A DNA stretch of 38,256 nucleotides from Curtobacterium sp. MCBA15_008. Lineage in GTDB: Bacteria; Actinomycetota; Actinomycetes; Actinomycetales; Microbacteriaceae. Positions within the stretch are counted from its first letter, which is position 1. Every line of letters begins with the position of its first letter. The stretch is from NCBI RefSeq assembly GCF_001865065.1, contig NZ_MJGN01000016.1:12832-51087 (forward strand), written 5' to 3'. The translations under genes and the position numbers were made by a program. This document shows positions 33,963 through 38,256 of this stretch, piece after piece. The notes beneath the pieces are model-generated. The model searched no databases. It saw only the letters and a list, made by a program, of their open reading frames with translations, and had not been told where the DNA came from.

Positions 33963-35150
33963 TCAGCCGTCTACCCGCTGCGACCACGCGGTGTGCAGGC
34001 GGCTGAGTCCGTCCTCGAGGGTCTCCGCCGAGCACCCGAAGTTCAGTCGGGCGAACCCGGCACCCTGCCGTCCGAAGGCCGGTCCGCTGCCGAGCGCCAC
34101 CTTCGCCTCGTCGACCAGCAGTGCCGCGGGGTCGTCGCCCCACGGCAGCGCGCGCAGGTCGAGCCACGCCAGGTAGGACGCCTGCGGCTGCCGGTAGCCG
34201 GTGCCGGGCAGCACGTCACCGAGGCGTTCGGCGAGCGTGCGCCGGTTCGCGGCGAGCTCGGTGAGGAGCGACGCCAACCACGGACCGCCCTCGCTGAACG
34301 CGGCGATGCTCGCGGTGTAGCCGAGGATCCCGGTGCGCTCGACGACCTCCGTGGGCATCCCGTCGAACCACGCCCGCGCGCGGTCCGAGGCGCCGATCAT
34401 CAGCGCACACTTCGTGCCGGCGAGGTTCCACGCCTTGCTCGCACTCGTCAGCGCGACCCCGAGCGACGCGGCCTCGGGGCAGGAGTCGAGGAACGGCGTG
34501 AAGGTCGCGTCAGCGTGCACGAGCGGCGCGTGGATCTCGTCGGAGACGACCACGGCGTCCCACTCGGCGGCGAGCGTCGCCAGCGCCACGAGGGACTGCC
34601 GGTCGTGCACCAGCCCGAGGGGGTTGTGCGGGTTGCAGAGCAGGACGGTCCGGGCACCCTCGGCGAACGCGCGGCGGAGACCGTCGAGGTCCATCCGCCA
34701 CCCGGCCGTCGTGTCGAACGGGTCGACCGGCCCGGACGGCGGCAGCAGCGGCACCTCGGTCACGGAGCCGCCGGCCTCGGTCACGTACTCCCAGAACGGC
34801 GGGTACACCGGCGGCATGATGACGACCTGGTCGCCCGGCTCGATCACCCGGCGGAGCGTCTCGACCGCGGCGACGGACACGTCGGTGGTGGTCCGGACGA
34901 GGTCGGGGTCGACGCGCCACGACCAGCGGCTCTCGGCGAAGTCGACGAAGGCCTCGGGCAGGGCGCGGCCGTGGCCGACGTACCCGGTGTCACCGTTCGT
35001 CACGGCCGCCACGAGGGCCTCCCGCACGGGCTCGGCGAGCATGCTGTCCATCTCGGCGACGAACATCGGCAGTACGTCCGGCGGGTAGGCCGTGTACTTC
35101 TCGCTGGTGCGGGTGCGGCGTGCATCGAACAGGGAGACCATGACGCTCAT
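33963..35150 (-). CDS. MalY/PatB-type PLP C-S lyase (aminotransferase fold)
   Basis: The 395-residue fold-type I PLP enzyme starts with SEKYTAYPPDVLPMFVAEMD, the KY-x-D...LPMWVADMD signature of MalY/PatB cystathionine beta-lyases. The PLP lysine is K239 in TSASKAWNLAGTKCALMI. LLCNPHNPLGLV and VVVSDEIHAPLV are the cofactor-binding Asn and Asp regions. These enzymes cleave cystathionine or other cysteine conjugates; a regulatory role like MalY is possible but not indicated. The start at ATG 35150 is preceded 6 bases upstream by CAGGAT (35157-35162, minus), a weak leaderless box. Confidence 0.9.
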   Translation of the reverse strand: MSVMVSLFDARRTRTSEKYTAYPPDVLPMFVAEMDSMLAEPVREALVAAVTNGDTGYVGHGRALPEAFVDFAESRWSWRVDPDLVRTTTDVSVAAVETLRRVIEPGDQVVIMPPVYPPFWEYVTEAGGSVTEVPLLPPSGPVDPFDTTAGWRMDLDGLRRAFAEGARTVLLCNPHNPLGLVHDRQSLVALATLAAEWDAVVVSDEIHAPLVHADATFTPFLDSCPEAASLGVALTSASKAWNLAGTKCALMIGASDRARAWFDGMPTEVVERTGILGYTASIAAFSEGGPWLASLLTELAANRRTLAERLGDVLPGTGYRQPQASYLAWLDLRALPWGDDPAALLVDEAKVALGSGPAFGRQGAGFARLNFGCSAETLEDGLSRLHTAWSQRVDG

Positions 35151-35195
35151 GCGCCCATCCTGACAGTGGTCGCCGGTTCGCGGCAGTGCCGGTCG

Positions 35196-35768
35196 TCAGG
35201 CCGGACGGAGCCCGGCGAGCAGGATCTCGACGTAACGCTCCGGATCGTCGACCCGGGTACCGCCCGCGACGGCGGCCTCGCGCAGGCCGCACAGCAGTCG
35301 ACGGAGGTCGTCGGCGTCGACGTCGGTCCGGACGATCCCCTCGGTGCGGCCCCGTGCGAGCAGCCCGTCGACGGACACGACCAGGTCGCCGGCGAGGGCG
35401 GCGGTGTCGGCGCAGGAGAACCCGCCGTTTGTCAGCAGGTCGCCGAGCGCTGCGTCGTCCACCATGCTCCGGAACGCGGCCGTGACGACCCCGCGGAGCG
35501 CATCGGCCGTGTCCGGCAGCACGACGGCGGCGCGGACCTGGTCGAGCATGTCCTCGAGCGCGTCGATCGCGAGCGCTTCGAGCAGGTGCTGCTGGGTCGG
35601 GAAGTGCCGGTAGGCGGTGCCGACCCCCACGCCGGCCTCGTGCGCGACGGCGTTGAGCAGGGCCGGTTCGCCCCGGTCGACGAAGGCGCGTGCGACGTCG
35701 AGCAGTGCCGTCCGGTTGCGCTGGGCATCGGAGCGCAGCGCCTCGGGTCGGGCCATCGCGATCGTCAT
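35196..35768 (-). CDS. TetR-family transcriptional regulator
   Basis: The 190-residue protein has a TetR helix-turn-helix: RTALLDVARAFVDRGEPALL, then AVAHEAGVGVGTAYRHFPTQ with the usual recognition helix, followed by a helical ligand domain. It is divergent from a short-chain dehydrogenase gene, the classic layout for local repression. The palindrome CGGATGAATCATCCG (35800-35814) sits in the shared region. The start is ATG 35768, with TAGAGT (35775-35780, minus) 6 bases upstream. It probably represses the SDR gene and perhaps itself; the ligand is unknown. Confidence 0.9.
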   Translation of the reverse strand: MTIAMARPEALRSDAQRNRTALLDVARAFVDRGEPALLNAVAHEAGVGVGTAYRHFPTQQHLLEALAIDALEDMLDQVRAAVVLPDTADALRGVVTAAFRSMVDDAALGDLLTNGGFSCADTAALAGDLVVSVDGLLARGRTEGIVRTDVDADDLRRLLCGLREAAVAGGTRVDDPERYVEILLAGLRPA

Positions 35769-35774
35769 GTGGAC

Positions 35775-35780
35775 ACTCTA
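35775..35780 (-). promoter_or_regulatory. Leaderless -10 box TAGAGT for tetR-like gene
   Basis: Read on the minus strand, TAGAGT precedes ATG 35768 by 6 bases. Confidence 0.55.
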
Positions 35781-35791
35781 TCCGCTTGTGC

Positions 35792-35814
35792 TAGCGTTCC
35801 GGATGAATCATCCG
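35792..35814 (+). promoter_or_regulatory. SDR promoter with TetR-type operator at the start site
   Basis: TAGCGT (35792-35797) is followed by CGGATGAATCATCCG (35800-35814), two 7-base half sites around a single A. The expected transcription start (about 35803) lies inside it. The ATG at 35803 is not in the SDR frame, so this transcript has a leader of about 42 bases. Confidence 0.65.
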
Positions 35815-35845
35815 ATTGCGTACGGCGAACGAGCAGGAGACGACG

Positions 35846-36742
35846 ATGGACAGCTTCGAGTGGGAACCGGCAGCGATGCCCGACCAGCACGGCAGGACCG
35901 TGGTGGTCACCGGCGCGACCGGTGGGCTCGGCCTCGTCGTCGCCACGACCCTCGCGTCGGCCGGCGCGCGCGTCGTCGCCGGCGTGCGCGACCTCGACAA
36001 GGCGGCTCGTGTCCTCCCCGCCGGTCTCGCCCTGGAGGCGCGGCTCGTCGACACCTCGTCCGTCGCGTCCGTCACGGCGTTCGCCCGGCAGCTCGCCGAG
36101 GACGGCATCGTCGTGGACGCTCTCGTCAACAACGCCGGCGCGACCCTCGGCACGTTCGGGCGCACCGACGAGGGCATCGAGCGCACCTGGGCGACGAACG
36201 TCGTCGGGCCGGCGGTGCTCGCCGAGGCGATGCTCCCGCTGCTCGGCGGACTGTCGCCCCGAATCGTGCTCGTCGGCTCGAACCTGTCGCAGCGCACCCG
36301 GCGCGTGCCCGGACCCGGCGGGGTGGACGGCCCGGGCGACTACTCGCAGTTCGGCGTCTACACGGACTCGAAGACCGCGGCCGCAGCGCTGAGCGTCGAC
36401 CTCGGGGAACGGCTCCGTGCTGCCGGTTCGGACATCCGGTCGGTCATCGCGCACCCCGGCATCGCGGCGACGGGGATGAACGGCCAGGCGGAGACGCTGA
36501 CGCAGCGCCTCGGCGGCATGGTCGCCCGCAGCCTGTCCCGGACCGCCATGGACGGCGCTCGTTCGACGCTCTGGTCGGCGACCGCACCGGACGTCACCGA
36601 GGGCGTCTTCGTCGGACCGGCACTCCGTCGTGGTGACCGGCGGCTGCACGTCGTGCCGGTGCGGGGCGCGGCGGCGGACCCGGCGTTCCGCGCTCGCGTC
36701 CGGGCCTTCGTCGACCAGGTCGCGGTGCGCGCGGGGTCCTGA
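35846..36742 (+). CDS. Short-chain dehydrogenase/reductase
   Basis: The 298-residue NAD(P)-dependent oxidoreductase has the glycine motif TGATGGLG (22-29), NNAG in ALVNNAGATLG, a serine in VLVGSNLS, and catalytic Y172-x3-K176 (YTDSK). The sequence most resembles the retinol-dehydrogenase/WW-oxidoreductase-like SDR branch. The substrate is unknown, probably a xenobiotic or small carbonyl, given control by a divergent TetR regulator. The start is ATG 35846, with AGGAGA 6 bases upstream; an upstream GTG at 35816 lacks a ribosome site. It is convergent with the hydrolase gene, with an 8-base gap. Confidence 0.9.
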   Translation: MDSFEWEPAAMPDQHGRTVVVTGATGGLGLVVATTLASAGARVVAGVRDLDKAARVLPAGLALEARLVDTSSVASVTAFARQLAEDGIVVDALVNNAGATLGTFGRTDEGIERTWATNVVGPAVLAEAMLPLLGGLSPRIVLVGSNLSQRTRRVPGPGGVDGPGDYSQFGVYTDSKTAAAALSVDLGERLRAAGSDIRSVIAHPGIAATGMNGQAETLTQRLGGMVARSLSRTAMDGARSTLWSATAPDVTEGVFVGPALRRGDRRLHVVPVRGAAADPAFRARVRAFVDQVAVRAGS

Positions 36743-36750
36743 TCATCCGT

Positions 36751-37641
36751 TCACGTGGACAGCAGGTGCCGGAGCGCCGCTTCCGTGATGCGCGGCGGCA
36801 TCGCGTGGCCGCCGTCGAACACCTCGGTCGTCGCGACACCCGGACGAAACGCGTCGAGGACGCGCCGGACGCCGGCGAGGGGGAACAGTCCGTCGTCCCG
36901 TCCCGCCGCGACGAGGACCGGTTGATCAACGGCTGACGCGACCAGGGGGACGTCGCCGGCGGCGGTCAGACCCGGGACGAACCAGGCCGGGTTGTGGCGG
37001 ATCCGAGCGTCCTCGAACGAGGCCAGCGTCCCGAGCCCGCAGCTGACCACGCCCCGCGTGAGTCGGGCGTCGACGGCGAGCGCGAACAGTGCCACCTGTC
37101 CGCCGAGGGAGTGTCCGACGATGCCGAGTTCGGTGTCGGCAGGACTCGTCTCGATCATCCAGGACGTCACCGTGGCGATGTCACGCGAGTGCTTCGCCTG
37201 CAGGCTGCTGCCGTCCGCCACACGGAAGAGCGCATCGAGGCGTTCGTCGGCCGCCGGGTCGTCCGTCCAGTCGCGTCGGCGTTCCTCGAAGCCGATCAGA
37301 TCGGGGATGACCACGCGGGCACCACTGCGAGCGAGCACCACGCCGTAGGCGAGGCTCGGATCCCCCGCCCGCCCGGCGGCCTCGCTCTTCCCGGACGTGA
37401 AGTCGCCCGCGTGCTGGTGGACGGCGATGACGTCCGTTCCCGTGCCGTGGTCGGGTGTCAGGAGGAAGCACGGGATGGTGTCGCCGTCGGCCGTGTCCAG
37501 CTCGACGCGTGCCCACTGCACCGACCCGTCGCGACCGAGCGGTTCCAGGCGGACCGCGACCGGACGGAGTTCGGCGGGGGACGGCAGCCCGAGCAGGTCG
37601 CGGACGCGCCCTCGGGCCGGTTCGTCGGTCGTCGACAGCAT
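36751..37641 (-). CDS. Alpha/beta hydrolase (dienelactone-hydrolase/acetyl-esterase-like)
   Basis: The 296-residue protein has the alpha/beta-hydrolase core: strand VIAVHQHAGDFTSGKSEAAG, then VVIPDLIGFEERR. The nucleophile elbow is GHSLGG (S178), then PVLVAAGRDDGLFP with D249/D250 as the acid, and H279 in FDGGHAMPP. It is likely an intracellular esterase; there is no signal peptide. The substrate is not predictable. The start is ATG 37641, with TAGCGT (37648-37653, minus) 6 bases upstream, a typical leaderless promoter here. Confidence 0.88.
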   Translation of the reverse strand: MLSTTDEPARGRVRDLLGLPSPAELRPVAVRLEPLGRDGSVQWARVELDTADGDTIPCFLLTPDHGTGTDVIAVHQHAGDFTSGKSEAAGRAGDPSLAYGVVLARSGARVVIPDLIGFEERRRDWTDDPAADERLDALFRVADGSSLQAKHSRDIATVTSWMIETSPADTELGIVGHSLGGQVALFALAVDARLTRGVVSCGLGTLASFEDARIRHNPAWFVPGLTAAGDVPLVASAVDQPVLVAAGRDDGLFPLAGVRRVLDAFRPGVATTEVFDGGHAMPPRITEAALRHLLST

Positions 37642-37647
37642 GCCCGG

Positions 37648-37653
37648 ACGCTA
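37648..37653 (-). promoter_or_regulatory. Leaderless -10 box TAGCGT for the hydrolase gene
   Basis: Read on the minus strand, TAGCGT precedes ATG 37641 by 6 bases. The following 171 bases to the next gene show nothing further that I can support. Confidence 0.55.
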
Positions 37654-37824
37654 CCAGCGGCGGCGAACCTGCCGAGTGCGGCGACGGCACGTACAGCTTC
37701 AGCCAGTCGCGCAGTGGAACGTGCTCGCGGCACGGAGGCGTTGCCGCCTGGCTCTGAGACCCGAGGCGGGCATGCGTCGCGGTGCGCTCCGGAGCCTGAT
37801 CCGGCGCGCCCCGGCCGGCCGCGC

Positions 37825-38256
37825 TCAGTCGAGGACGCGGGCGAAGGGGTGCAGGACGAGCACCGCCGGGGGCACCGGGCCGTCCGCCGTCGGCGTGAGG
37901 GTCAACCCGTCCAGGGAGACCGCCCAGCGGACGCGGAAGACGCGCCCCTCCGACTCGATCGTGAGGACCGCACCGCGCACGCGGAACGTCATCTCCTCGA
38001 TGCTGGTCGGGTCCACCCCCGTGCCGCCGAGCACGGTGAGACGCGATCCGTGGAAGACGAGTACGCGCCATTCTGGTGCCTCGCTGAGGCCGCTCCGGTT
38101 CCGCGGCGGTGTCGCACGACCGGAGGGGGCGAAGCCGAGGTCCTGGCGGGAGAGCTCCGTGCGCCAGGCGCCCTCGAGGACGTCCGCTCCGGGGCTTCGC
38201 GGCCGAGCGGGTTCCCCGGGGGCGGGGCTCGGCTCGGCGGACGAGCCCGACGACGC
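37825..38256 (-). CDS. C-terminal fragment, beta-rich calycin-like domain (gene continues past window)
   Basis: The minus-strand frame is open from the window edge to TAG 37825-37827, giving the last 143 residues of a longer protein. A Pro/Ser/Glu/Ala-rich linker (SSAEPSPAPGEPARPRSPGA) leads into a beta-strand domain: LEGAWRTELSRQDLGF, EWRVLVFHGSRLTVLGGTGV, MTFRVRGAVLTIESEGRVFR, VRWAVSLDGLTLTPT, ending HPFARVLD. The alternating strands with a GxW near the start recall a lipocalin/calycin-type barrel seen at the C-terminus of some actinobacterial exported proteins. I cannot name the family. A GTG at 38034 exists in frame, but the frame's composition upstream of it is also coding-like. Confidence 0.65.
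   Translation of the reverse strand, partial: ASSGSSAEPSPAPGEPARPRSPGADVLEGAWRTELSRQDLGFAPSGRATPPRNRSGLSEAPEWRVLVFHGSRLTVLGGTGVDPTSIEEMTFRVRGAVLTIESEGRVFRVRWAVSLDGLTLTPTADGPVPPAVLVLHPFARVLD

Overview
The window is high-GC (strong G/C third-position bias in every convincing gene) and reads as an actinobacterial chromosome. A DUF6350 membrane protein followed by purN-purH, TANNNT boxes 6-7 nt upstream of start codons with no Shine-Dalgarno (leaderless genes), a C-terminal LAFTG cell-wall signal of the actinobacterial LAXTG type and a DasR/NagR-type operator all point there. The family is probably Microbacteriaceae. A Curtobacterium-like genus is my impression only and cannot be proved from this window. 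I see no rRNA, tRNA, insertion sequence, phage or CRISPR array.

Layout, left to right: an ArsR repressor with a coupled AHSA1/SRPBCC protein (79-896). Then a 43-residue membrane microprotein coupled to a processive GT2 glycosyltransferase (992-2472), the DUF6350 protein (2523-4562) and purN-purH (4616-6843), which supply two late steps of purine synthesis. A 700-base leader with a 61-codon ORF and two mutually exclusive hairpins precedes a heterodimeric ABC exporter (7561-11303). Next come a DUF805 protein, a convergent GNAT/alkyltransferase-like pair, a ROK regulator, a wall-anchored lamin-tail/phytase-like exoprotein (14238-16661) and a PhzF-like enzyme.

The middle of the window holds a sugar uptake operon: lipoprotein, two permeases and a GH38 alpha-mannosidase (17917-24489). 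It has a dyad operator at its promoter and a long hairpin between the binding-protein and permease genes. After a DUF559-type protein, a histidine phosphatase and an NAD(P)H-hydrate dehydratase comes a complete four-gene ABC importer of the polyamine/phosphonate/iron class (28212-32291). The right end has a Nudix hydrolase divergent from nagB with a perfect ACTGGTCATGACCAGT operator between them, a MalY-like aminotransferase, a divergent TetR/SDR pair with its own palindromic operator, an alpha/beta hydrolase and a gene fragment running off the end.

The most unusual structure is not a gene. Three intergenic regions (17634-17743, 24561-24700, 27462-27588) carry the same architecture: a hairpin core of exactly 37 nt, flanked by units of about 19 nt that point toward it (direct on the left, inverted on the right). 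A second, unrelated repeat family at 32315-32588 repeats the same idea with a different word (AAAGCGACAG) and includes a dispersed palindrome also found at 19354-19394. A second window-wide pattern is the split between leaderless genes (housekeeping genes and regulators) and leadered genes with a Shine-Dalgarno (inducible transport, surface and export genes).
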